Origin: Lysobacteraceae bacterium
GTDB taxonomy: Bacteria; Pseudomonadota; Gammaproteobacteria; Xanthomonadales; BQJN01
NCBI GenBank assembly: GCA_021604725.1
Contig: BQJN01000009.1
Location: forward strand, 1-60,758
Length of the DNA: 60,758 nt
Direction of reading: 5' to 3'
A model generated the notes under the pieces. The model worked only from the letters and a program-made list of their open reading frames with translations. It searched no databases and had not been told where the DNA came from. The position numbers and the translations under genes are program-made. Below are positions 33,364 through 41,656 of this stretch, piece by piece (position 1 is the first letter of the stretch; every line of letters begins with the position of its first letter).

Positions 33364-34152
33364 TCATCCGCTCATTTTCTCACGAAGCTGTTTCCTGCCT
33401 TCACGGCTCACCCTTCTTACCACACCATCGCTTAGCCGGACCTGCCAGTAGCCGCGCTTGTGGCGTGACAGTTGTTCGATGTGGTTTACGCGGACAAGTG
33501 TCGATCGGTGGACTCGAACAAAGCCTCGCCTTTTCAGTGCCTCGTGCAAATCAGTCAGCGACTCTCGCAGCAAATAGTCGCCGGCATCTGTGTGCAGACG
33601 GGCATAGTAGCCTTGGGCTTCGACCCAGTGAATGGTGTCGGCCTTGACCCAGTGCCGGTCGCCGTTTTTCATTACGCTCCAGCCTTCCGGTGAGCACGGT
33701 GCGCTGGCCACTGCCGAGGCCGTTGCTGGCTGCTGTTGCGCTTGTCGCACGCGGAAGACGGCCAGGACAATGGCGTAAAAGGTCAGATCTATTAGTGTCC
33801 AGAACAGGAAGAAATAGGCGAAGACGCCATAGCGTGTGTCGGCGTGGCCAACGAATGGGCTGATGTCACTGCTGACCCCGCGAAACCACAAGTAGTGCAG
33901 AGCGATCAGTACCGAGCCCAGCAACAGGTGAATGAACCACGGACGATATCTGGCGGCCCATATCGACGGAATGATCGCAATCCAGGGTGACCAAACGAGA
34001 AGTTGCCAGTACAAGGTATGGCCAAAGGAGACGTTGATGTCATCCCAGCTGGCACGTTCCCAAATTAACACCGCCATCAACACGGCCACCAAGGCGACTG
34101 CAACGACGGTTACGAATGTCTCGACGCGTTTTGTCTTGAGGGCGATAACCAC
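33364..34152 (-). CDS. Membrane-bound LytTR-type transcriptional regulator
   Basis: A 262-residue regulator with four membrane segments at about residues 12-30, 50-66, 75-90 and 108-132, followed by a LytTR DNA-binding domain at about 160-260. The domain signature is seen in HWVKADTIHWVEAQGYYARLHT, LRESLTDLHEAL and FVRVHRSTLVRVNHIEQL. LytTR domains bind DNA direct repeats; having no receiver domain, this one may sense a membrane signal directly. The start is GTG 34152, with AGGAG about 14 nt upstream, which is long, so the start is not certain. It is divergent from nothing and convergent with the oxidoreductase pseudogene. Confidence 0.87.
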   Translation of the reverse strand: MVIALKTKRVETFVTVVAVALVAVLMAVLIWERASWDDINVSFGHTLYWQLLVWSPWIAIIPSIWAARYRPWFIHLLLGSVLIALHYLWFRGVSSDISPFVGHADTRYGVFAYFFLFWTLIDLTFYAIVLAVFRVRQAQQQPATASAVASAPCSPEGWSVMKNGDRHWVKADTIHWVEAQGYYARLHTDAGDYLLRESLTDLHEALKRRGFVRVHRSTLVRVNHIEQLSRHKRGYWQVRLSDGVVRRVSREGRKQLREKMSG

Positions 34153-34206
34153 ATGCGTATATTACGCTCCTGTCCCAGGTTAAGCGTGCGCAGGTCGTAA
34201 TGCATT

Positions 34207-34893
34207 CTAGTCAACTTCAGGCAACTGGTATTTGTCGTCGCTGACATCCACTTTGCGATAGGTAAATCGCCAACCGCCGTCGACTGCAGTGCCTCCCTCC
34301 GGGAAATTGATGACGCCGTAACTAACCACCGGCATGTACAGGTATTCCAGGGGCTCGTTGTCGTACATCGTTCCCCAAATCACGGGTTGTCCCGTATCGT
34401 CAATGACCCACCAGCCCAGGGCGGTACCGCCCTGATCGTCAACGTACACCTTGTTCGGCTGTTGCCAGCGCAGCACCAGGTCACTATCCTTGATCGCCAG
34501 ACGTCGAATCATGGTGTAGAAATCACGTGGCCAGAATTCATTCGATTGCTCGACTTCTTCAGCCGATAGGTCACGCCGCACGCTATCGCGTTTATGCCAT
34601 CCGGCCGATCCATCGAATACGCGTTCAAACGAGCCGGTGCGTCGTTGGTAGCGCATGTGTTCTCGCGGTTCGGTCAGATCTCGCCACGCGTACTCGACTA
34701 CGGGCTGCGCCGGGTCCAGGCTCCATGCATCGTAAACCAGATACAAGGTACGGGTTCGCGACCAAACCGCAGCACCGCCCAGCCGTTCAACCATCAGTTC
34801 AACGCGTTCGAGCGCTTCCGAATCACCGCTCATTTGCGCGTTGGCGGGTACTGAGAGAAGCAATACGCAGGCGGTTAGGGCATGGCGAATCAT
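34207..34893 (-). CDS. Periplasmic protein, possibly LolA-like fold
   Basis: A 228-residue exported protein with a signal peptide (residues 1-19, ending ANA). The mature part has the pattern of periplasmic LolA-like or DUF6503-like proteins: an initial helix (ALERVELMVERLGGA), then Trp/Tyr-rich beta strands (YLVYDAWSLD, WWVIDDTGQPVIWGTMYD) and a VINFPEGGT segment. The assignment is by overall pattern only and may be wrong. It lies upstream of the LytTR gene on the same strand with a 54-nt gap, so the two may be co-transcribed. Confidence 0.6.
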   Translation of the reverse strand: MIRHALTACVLLLSVPANAQMSGDSEALERVELMVERLGGAAVWSRTRTLYLVYDAWSLDPAQPVVEYAWRDLTEPREHMRYQRRTGSFERVFDGSAGWHKRDSVRRDLSAEEVEQSNEFWPRDFYTMIRRLAIKDSDLVLRWQQPNKVYVDDQGGTALGWWVIDDTGQPVIWGTMYDNEPLEYLYMPVVSYGVINFPEGGTAVDGGWRFTYRKVDVSDDKYQLPEVD

Positions 34894-35259
34894 TGTCGGC
34901 TCCAGGCGGTGTAATGACGCTAGCTTGCCTATCGGGGCGCTGTTTGCGGCGCGCTATTCAGCGAACCGTCCGATTCATGCAGCCAATCGACATTGGGTTG
35001 ATGGTGTCGCGGAAGGCTATCTGACAGCTATGGGGTGGGAGATGATGAGGATGATGTTTTACGGCCTATTTTCAGGCGCTGTCCTGGTCGGAAAGCGCGG
35101 CGGAGGTGAAGTGGTGTACGATTTGGCATTCAGCACTGCGTATTCGAATTGATCACAGCTGAGTCGGCAGGTGGGAGGAATCTAGTTTGCTAGGCACCTA
35201 GTCGGTATGAGCCCGTCACCTGAAACGGCGCCAATTCGACCAAACTGGGAGCTGCCGCA
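34894..35259. other. Divergent intergenic region without recognised genes
   Basis: A 366-nt gap between a minus-strand periplasmic gene and the large M64-like gene. A plus-strand frame (34841-35152) overlaps the upstream gene in antisense and shows no domain. No hairpin or clear promoter stood out. Confidence 0.4.
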
Positions 35260-38200
35260 ATGAATCGACCTTTCTGCTGTTACCGCACATCCGTTATCAA
35301 CCTTTTGGCTGGACTTGTTTGTCTTGTTATTGGCGTGACTTTGTCGGCGGAAGAGGCCGACAGATCAAATCACCCTGCAGTCGCGGGCGGATTGCAATTG
35401 ATCCTGCAGCTCGATGGCGAGGTGCTACATGAGCGAAGCGTGATGGCCATTTCGAAAGCGCCGCAAGCAAATATGGCAGCTGATGGCTGGTCGTTCGCGC
35501 TGGTGCACGACGGCAAGGACGTTGGCTTGACCTCACGCGTCCACTTGAGCCCGCCAGCAGATCCCTCGCGACTAGTGACGATTCGACTGGCCTGGCCGAG
35601 CGTCGGAATGATCGGAGAGCTTCGCGGCGCGGATGGTCGTACGATTTATCGAACGGTGTTTGATGCCGAGACGCTTGAGCGCGCAATAACCAAGTCCGAT
35701 CGGTTGCGGCTAAAGGCATCGTCAAAAACTGGCGGCAACAACGACACGGCAGCAGCTCAACGCTTGCAAAGACAGTTGCAGTGGCAGAACGACTCACTAC
35801 AAGCTGAAGTGGAAGCGCATCACCATGCCGATGGTTTCGTTCCGCCATTGAGCGATCAACTAGGGGCCTTGCCCAGCGTTGATCGCGACGATCTGAAGCT
35901 GCAACAGGCGTTCGACGACTTCCTGCGCCATCGAACGCCAGGTACCGATCCGAAGGACGTTGACCCGCGCCACCTGTTCTCTGGTCCCTATCGCGACAAA
36001 GGCGCTGCCATTTATCAGTCCACGGGAACCACGATCAATGGCCAGCTTCTGGACTCTGATGGCGCTCCAGTCATGCATACCTGGGTGAATTTCTACGATA
36101 CGAATTACAACTATCAGGGCGGGTTTTACTCGGGAGACAACGGCCATTTGCAGGTTGATTTGCCCACGGGTGAGTACCTGCTATACATCTATGGACCCGC
36201 GCCGCTGGTGCCCATGGCAGGGCAACCGTTCGATTTATCCGAGGACGGGTTTGAGATCGTGTTGGATATCGGCGTGACGCTGGATGTGGTGTTGCGCCAA
36301 CCCAATGGTGCTGCCGCCAGTTTCAATCCGCCGCCATGGGTGTGTGTCTTCCCGGCCTGGGACCAGGGATTGGAAATGACCTATGTTGGCGGCTCGTGCG
36401 TCAATGCCAACGCCGGCACGCTGACCTTGGCCGCGGACCGGCCTTACAGAACCCATGTCAACGACTTGCCGCACCCGTGGATTTCGACGCCTGTTGAGGT
36501 GACCTTGAGTGAGTCCTCGACAATGGATGTTCAAGTCATTCGTGGCCGCACCGTCACCCTGCTGGGCGAGGGTGGCGACCCATTGCCATTCGTGGATTTA
36601 TGGATGTATGACGACAACGACGACTATCTGGGCTATCGCCGCACCGATGATCTTGGCCGATTCGTGGCTGACTTGCCGACAGGCCAGTACGCGCTGGCCA
36701 TTTCACCACCGGCACCGTACCTGCGCTGGTCGCGCAAACAGGTATCTATTGACGGCCCAGGCGACATATCGATTGAGTTGCCAAAAGGGGCAGTGATCGA
36801 GCTGGACTTTGCTGGCATTGAGCCACCCGCGGAAGGTTGGATATGTGTCTATTTTCAGCAAACGCCGACAGGTGCCTACGCCGGACTTGGAGGGAGCTGT
36901 AGCCACGTTGCCGCCGATGATCCGCAGTTGATCCTGCGCAAAAGCTGGCCGTATCGAACGTACAGTTCCAGTTTGCCAGTTCCTTGGCTATTACTGCCCG
37001 AAACACTATTTTTTGCTGGCGACGGCACCTACCAGGCGCCGTTGCAGCTCGGTGTTGAGGTCCCGATTTCGGTGCAAGCCCACAATGGTGGCGCCTTGAG
37101 CTTCAATGCAAATGGTCGTTGGCCAGCCGGTGCTTCCTATCATCAAAGTCTGCAGGCGCTGGTTTTGCCGCAGGGCCACGATCCTTTGGTGGTCGACATT
37201 GATCCGCATGACCCGGCCTATGGCTACTACTCAGCGCCGCCAAGGGTCTACGCCGAGGGCGATGCCATCGACGTGACTTTGCGGCAGAAGGGGCAACTGA
37301 CTGGCACCATCACCGGTGATGATGGGCAAGCAATATTCGCCTATGTTCGAGCCTATAAGGCCGGGCGGTACGTCGCCGGAACCAGGACCAGTTCCAGTAC
37401 GGGCGAGTATGAACTCTACCTGCCGAAGCAAACGTACCGTATCGATGTGATCCCTATCGTTGGCCGGTGTTGCGAGCTTTATTTGCCGACGCAGACCTAT
37501 AGAAACATCCAGGTGACAACAGGCTCGGAACTTGATGCCGTTGTTGAAAAAAACACCGTCGACCTGAATCTGAACGGCCCGAATCAACGTCGTCGTGTCG
37601 AGGTACGTCAAGACGACACATTGCTCAGCGTCGGTTACTACCAATATTGGGAGACGCCGAAAATTGCCCCTGGCATCTACGACTTGACCATTGAGGTGGT
37701 CGGTTATCGTCCGAAAGTTTTCAGTGACTTTGATCTAACTCGAAACCGCACAGTCAACTTGAGTTCTGCGACACCGCGAACATGGTCCGGCACACTCAAG
37801 ACCGCTGATGGCCAGGTTGTTGAAGGCGTACAAGTGTCCGCATTTGACGAGGTCCAGCAGAGGCGGTCGGCCGTGCTCACCGATGCTGCAGGTCGCTTCG
37901 ATGTGCCGATTGGCAAAGACTATTCGGTTCGTTTCAACCAGCCAAGGACCGGCCAGTCAATACGATCGTTGCAGAAGGTCGATCGCCTCGTCTCTCGTGA
38001 GCAGGATGTGATTCTGAAAGACCTTCAATTCGAGTCGATGGACGGCGATTTTGGCCGAGTCTACACATCGAATTCACCCGATCCATACAAGGTCATTATC
38101 CTGGCCGAGAGCTATCACGAGAACGCCGAGTCGTATACCGATGAGAACGGGAACGGGGTTTGGGATGGCATCTTTTTTATCGATACTAACGGCAATGGTC

Positions 38201-39939
38201 TGTGGGATAACGGCGAAAGTTTTTCGCGCTATGGCGATGTTGATTACCCGGTCAGTGGTGAAAATCCCACGCTTCAAAACGAGCCGTTTGATGATGCCAA
38301 CGGTGACGGCTATCTGAGCTTCGGTGGGCGCCAGGTGTTTGAGCAGAACGTCAGAACTTTTGTGCGTGATTGGCTGGCTGCAGATTTTTGGCGCGATAAC
38401 CAGGACAAATTCGAAGTCTATGCCTATTTCCAGGATTCACCGGAAGAGGGTATGGATCTGATTTCTGTAGACAACCAGGTGTTGGTCGATCGCGATACAC
38501 CGCTAGGTGCGGTCTTTCGCCTAAACCGTCACCTATTGGGCGTCGATTACACGGCGGCGCTTGAGTTGGCAACATCGGTCATGCCCGATTTTGACGGCAT
38601 TGTTGTGATGATCAATCAACCGGTGCCGGCCGGGCGCGCCAATTCGTTTCAGCTTTACAACGGTGGCGTCAATCAACCGGTCAATTCGAATACGCCTTCG
38701 CATGAGTACGGGCACTCGGTCGGCGGGCTTGCCGATGAGTACTCAGAATTCCCAGGAAACTATGATGGGCCAGAGCCGTGGGCCAACAACGTGACGAAGT
38801 TCAATGAAGCCGATCACCTGCCATGGACGATGGATGAAGGCGCAACGCTGTTCTCTGTTCCATTTTCCAAGGGCCAGGGTCACTTTGAAGGTGCATCTTA
38901 CCGTCAAGGCAGTGTATTTCGACCTACTTACGTTTCAAAGATGAGTTCCAATAGAGACTACTTCAATCAAGTGTCGATCGATCAGCTTTGGGACAACGCA
39001 CCTCGTCTCGGCATGACAAGAACGCTTGATGCGGATCTTGATGGCGACGGCATGGATGAATGGGTGTTGAGGTCTCGGCGGCCAGATGCTCTGTTTGTTG
39101 GACAGCATCTTCAGCACGACTCGCTTTCGGCCGGGTTGAGCAATGCGGTGTGGAGCCCTGACTGGCAGATCGTGGGCACGGGAAATGTTGATGGCTTGAG
39201 CAGTGAGGTCATGTTCGCGCGACACCAAGGCACTGGAAAATATCGAACGTTTGTCGTCGGCGAGCAATTGGTCGCGTCGTCGCCTCTTGCGGGGTTGCCG
39301 ACCTCATCGGCAATGCAGGCAATAACAATCGCTCATTTCGACTCGGACGGTCAAAGCGACCTGTTGGCCCGCAACCGCAGCACCGGCAAATGGAAACTGT
39401 ACTTGTCCGGCAACGGACGTTGGACCGATGCCGGGGTATTGCCATTCCTGTTCCGTTCGACCGCATGGCGTTTGGCAGGACATGGCGATTTCAATGGAGA
39501 TGGTATAGAAGACGTCGTGTTGCGCAACGCGAACGGTAAATGGAAGCAGTACATACTCAATGGTTCGAGCTTCATCTCAAAGCGCAATACCAACTTGCCG
39601 CGCAACACACAGGTCCAGTTGGTTGCGACAGGTGATTTCAACGGAAATGGCCGTGACGACGTTGTTCTGGTCGACAAACAAAGCGGTGACTTTTTGGTGG
39701 CTACCAGCAACACCAGCGGCGGTATTGGCCGTGCCCGTACGGTTTCTGGCTTGCAAGGCCTGGCCAACGCCTGGAGTGTGCGGGGGTCAGGTGATTATGA
39801 CGGCACTGGCCGCGATCAGGTCCTGTTACGAAACAAGACCGATGGTAGCTGGCAACAAGTGAGCTTCGAGGGTGGCGCCGCAGGTCGGGCCACGCTTGCG
39901 TCAGTAGACTTGCCCGATAGTGGACGGTATAGCCACTGA
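35260..39939 (+). CDS. Large secreted M64-like metallopeptidase with Ig-like and FG-GAP regions
   Basis: A 1559-residue exported protein. After a signal peptide (LLAGLVCLVIGVTLSA) come at least four carboxypeptidase-regulatory-like beta domains between residues about 250 and 890 (INGQLLDSDGAPV, LTGTITGDDGQAI, WSGTLKTADGQVVEGV). Residues about 925-1240 form an IgA-peptidase M64-like domain with the zinc motif HEYGHSVGGLADEY (H1148, E1149, H1152) and Asp/Asn-rich loops (DENGNGVWDG, DTNGNGLWDN, DDANGDGYLS) likely binding calcium. Residues about 1250-1555 carry FG-GAP/VCBS-like repeats (GHGDFNGDGIEDVVLRN, ATGDFNGNGRDDVVLVD). Start ATG 35260 follows GGGAG. Probably a secreted or surface protease; the substrate is not evident. 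Confidence 0.83.
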   Translation: MNRPFCCYRTSVINLLAGLVCLVIGVTLSAEEADRSNHPAVAGGLQLILQLDGEVLHERSVMAISKAPQANMAADGWSFALVHDGKDVGLTSRVHLSPPADPSRLVTIRLAWPSVGMIGELRGADGRTIYRTVFDAETLERAITKSDRLRLKASSKTGGNNDTAAAQRLQRQLQWQNDSLQAEVEAHHHADGFVPPLSDQLGALPSVDRDDLKLQQAFDDFLRHRTPGTDPKDVDPRHLFSGPYRDKGAAIYQSTGTTINGQLLDSDGAPVMHTWVNFYDTNYNYQGGFYSGDNGHLQVDLPTGEYLLYIYGPAPLVPMAGQPFDLSEDGFEIVLDIGVTLDVVLRQPNGAAASFNPPPWVCVFPAWDQGLEMTYVGGSCVNANAGTLTLAADRPYRTHVNDLPHPWISTPVEVTLSESSTMDVQVIRGRTVTLLGEGGDPLPFVDLWMYDDNDDYLGYRRTDDLGRFVADLPTGQYALAISPPAPYLRWSRKQVSIDGPGDISIELPKGAVIELDFAGIEPPAEGWICVYFQQTPTGAYAGLGGSCSHVAADDPQLILRKSWPYRTYSSSLPVPWLLLPETLFFAGDGTYQAPLQLGVEVPISVQAHNGGALSFNANGRWPAGASYHQSLQALVLPQGHDPLVVDIDPHDPAYGYYSAPPRVYAEGDAIDVTLRQKGQLTGTITGDDGQAIFAYVRAYKAGRYVAGTRTSSSTGEYELYLPKQTYRIDVIPIVGRCCELYLPTQTYRNIQVTTGSELDAVVEKNTVDLNLNGPNQRRRVEVRQDDTLLSVGYYQYWETPKIAPGIYDLTIEVVGYRPKVFSDFDLTRNRTVNLSSATPRTWSGTLKTADGQVVEGVQVSAFDEVQQRRSAVLTDAAGRFDVPIGKDYSVRFNQPRTGQSIRSLQKVDRLVSREQDVILKDLQFESMDGDFGRVYTSNSPDPYKVIILAESYHENAESYTDENGNGVWDGIFFIDTNGNGLWDNGESFSRYGDVDYPVSGENPTLQNEPFDDANGDGYLSFGGRQVFEQNVRTFVRDWLAADFWRDNQDKFEVYAYFQDSPEEGMDLISVDNQVLVDRDTPLGAVFRLNRHLLGVDYTAALELATSVMPDFDGIVVMINQPVPAGRANSFQLYNGGVNQPVNSNTPSHEYGHSVGGLADEYSEFPGNYDGPEPWANNVTKFNEADHLPWTMDEGATLFSVPFSKGQGHFEGASYRQGSVFRPTYVSKMSSNRDYFNQVSIDQLWDNAPRLGMTRTLDADLDGDGMDEWVLRSRRPDALFVGQHLQHDSLSAGLSNAVWSPDWQIVGTGNVDGLSSEVMFARHQGTGKYRTFVVGEQLVASSPLAGLPTSSAMQAITIAHFDSDGQSDLLARNRSTGKWKLYLSGNGRWTDAGVLPFLFRSTAWRLAGHGDFNGDGIEDVVLRNANGKWKQYILNGSSFISKRNTNLPRNTQVQLVATGDFNGNGRDDVVLVDKQSGDFLVATSNTSGGIGRARTVSGLQGLANAWSVRGSGDYDGTGRDQVLLRNKTDGSWQQVSFEGGAAGRATLASVDLPDSGRYSH

Positions 39940-40192
39940 GGCTGATCAGGCCAGAGCGGGTTGATTGGATGGACCGGCATTTTCAAACCATGGAAAATGA
40001 AGACCTTTCATAACCGCGCTTCTGAAACTTCGTGTCCGCGTTAGCCATGGATGGTTAATCGTGGACTTCCTCTAACTAGTGCACGGCTAAATGATGGGTC
40101 TTGGGGTGAAGTCAACGGCCAAGGTGTGCCAATTGTGCATAATCAAAAGTATTACTTACTTTCGTGTCTGTAGGTCCTGAGGTAAGGCGCTT

Positions 40193-40717
40193 GTGATCAG
40201 GTCAACAACTGAGGCGTATTCGCTGCTGCACCGCTTGGGCGCGCCGCATAGTCTACTGAAGCATGTGAAGCTGGTCGGCGAGGCTGGTGAAGCACTGTTG
40301 CTCGAACTGGAGGCAATGGGTGTACGGGTCGATCAACGCCTGGTGCGGTTGGGGATCGCGTTGCACGATGCTGGCAAAATTGTCTATCCGCATGAGTTGG
40401 CCGATCGCGGTCGGGAGCATGAGCAGGCAGGGGAAGAACTGCTCCTTCGCTACGATGTTCAGCCTGAGATTGCGCGCTGTTGCCTTTCCCATGCGCGGTT
40501 CAATTCCATGCAGGTAACTCTCGAAGAGTTGTTGGTGGCATTGGCTGATAAACTCTGGAAAGGACATCGTCTGGCCGAGCTGGAGCGCCGTGTGGCCGAT
40601 GGGGTTGCGCAGCGATTGGATCAGGAGCGGTGGGATGTGTTTTGCCGATTGGACCCGGTGTTTGCGGCCATTGCCGCAGAAGGGCCTGAGCGTCTGATGC
40701 GGAGCCATTCGGCCTAA
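40193..40717 (+). CDS. HD-domain phosphohydrolase
   Basis: A 174-residue cytoplasmic protein with the HD signature: an N-terminal His (LLKHVKLV), the HD pair in GIALHDAGKIVYP (about H58-D59), a further His in REHEQAGEELL, and ALADKLWKGHRL supplying the last Asp. The family removes phosphates from nucleotides or related substrates; the specificity cannot be read. The start is GTG 40193 with GAGGTAAGG upstream. It is convergent with the TetR gene. The gap before it (39940-40192) has no recognised feature. Confidence 0.85.
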   Translation: MIRSTTEAYSLLHRLGAPHSLLKHVKLVGEAGEALLLELEAMGVRVDQRLVRLGIALHDAGKIVYPHELADRGREHEQAGEELLLRYDVQPEIARCCLSHARFNSMQVTLEELLVALADKLWKGHRLAELERRVADGVAQRLDQERWDVFCRLDPVFAAIAAEGPERLMRSHSA

Positions 40718-40785
40718 TGCTCAAGGTCAAGCGCGGCGCGGTTAACCGCTATGGCTCGCTCGATCTGGCCACATTCACCAATCGC

Positions 40786-41445
40786 TCAGCTTTCCTGGAT
40801 TGGCCCAACCTCAGGCCCACACATCGATCGAAAACCAGCGCAGATAAACGGCACCAATCGCTTGTGGACTTCATCGAAGTCGGTTGACTTGCACAGGCCA
40901 TTTGACAGGCTATCGATACGACCGGTGGCGGCGAAAGTCAGCGTTAGCGCGCCAGATAGAAAGTGGTAGCACCACATTAGATCGGCCTCATCGGCTTCCG
41001 GCAGTGTCGCTCTTAGCGCATCAAGAAAGCGGTGCACCAGGGGGTCGAAGAACTGGGTCATGATCGAGCCACCGAACTCGGGCGTGTTGTTGATCTGTCC
41101 GAGTAGCGCAAAGTAATCGCGCCATTCCTGACCGCCGGTCTGGGCGCGGTTCAGCAAGGCGTGGGTGAAGGCATCGATGATTTCATCCAGTGGGGCCGGG
41201 TTGGGGTGATGTCGACGCAACACAAAGTCCAAAGCCTGCTGGCGCTCATTGTTGAGCACTTCCGCGCGGCGCAGCATGACCGCGTCGAACACCGCGCGTT
41301 TGTTGCCGAAGTGGTAGTTCACCAATGCCGGGTCGACGCTCGCTGAACGGGCGATATCCCTGGCCGAAACGCCATCGAAGCCATGCCTGGCAAATTGCGC
41401 TTCGGCGGCATCCAGAATCTTGTCTTTGGTCGACTTCTCAGTCAT
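40786..41445 (-). CDS. TetR family transcriptional regulator
   Basis: A 219-residue repressor. The N-terminal helix-turn-helix is typical (ILDAAEAQFARHGFDGVSARDIA, then VDPALVNYHFGNKRAVFDAV); the C-terminal two thirds form a helical ligand-binding domain. It is divergent from the TonB receptor and the 3-hydroxybutyrate operon, and the shared intergenic region holds an 11-nt palindrome just upstream of a strong promoter. Control of that operon by a pathway intermediate is inferred. Confidence 0.92.
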   Translation of the reverse strand: MTEKSTKDKILDAAEAQFARHGFDGVSARDIARSASVDPALVNYHFGNKRAVFDAVMLRRAEVLNNERQQALDFVLRRHHPNPAPLDEIIDAFTHALLNRAQTGGQEWRDYFALLGQINNTPEFGGSIMTQFFDPLVHRFLDALRATLPEADEADLMWCYHFLSGALTLTFAATGRIDSLSNGLCKSTDFDEVHKRLVPFICAGFRSMCGPEVGPIQES

Positions 41446-41524
41446 TTAATCTTGCTGCTCGGCGCGGCCCGTCAATCGACTTGGCATGATACACGCGAAG
41501 CCGCGCGGTTTTCATCTTTGTAGA

Positions 41525-41535
41525 ATGAAATTCAT
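41525..41535. promoter_or_regulatory. Candidate TetR operator
   Basis: ATGAA-A-TTCAT, a perfect 11-nt palindrome ending 6 nt before the -35 box of the receptor promoter and about 80 nt from the TetR start. It is short for a TetR site, so the call is tentative. Confidence 0.4.
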
Positions 41536-41541
41536 CACGTG

Positions 41542-41571
41542 TTGAAAAAGTTTTAACAATAGATGTAATAT
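41542..41571 (+). promoter_or_regulatory. Sigma70-type promoter of the receptor/3-hydroxybutyrate operon
   Basis: TTGAAA (41542-41547), an 18-nt spacer, then TAATAT (41566-41571), in a locally AT-rich stretch. It lies 85 nt before the receptor start. Confidence 0.65.
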
Positions 41572-41656
41572 GTTTCGCCTTGAATGAAATCAGGCAGGCT
41601 TTGAAAAGCAATAGACCTGGTTCGGGGACATGCGAAACAATCTAGAGGACCACGGC

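Noticed and set aside
34841-35152. Plus-strand frames in the gap before the M64-like gene
   Set aside because: They start in antisense to the periplasmic protein gene and show no domain, signal peptide or ribosome site.
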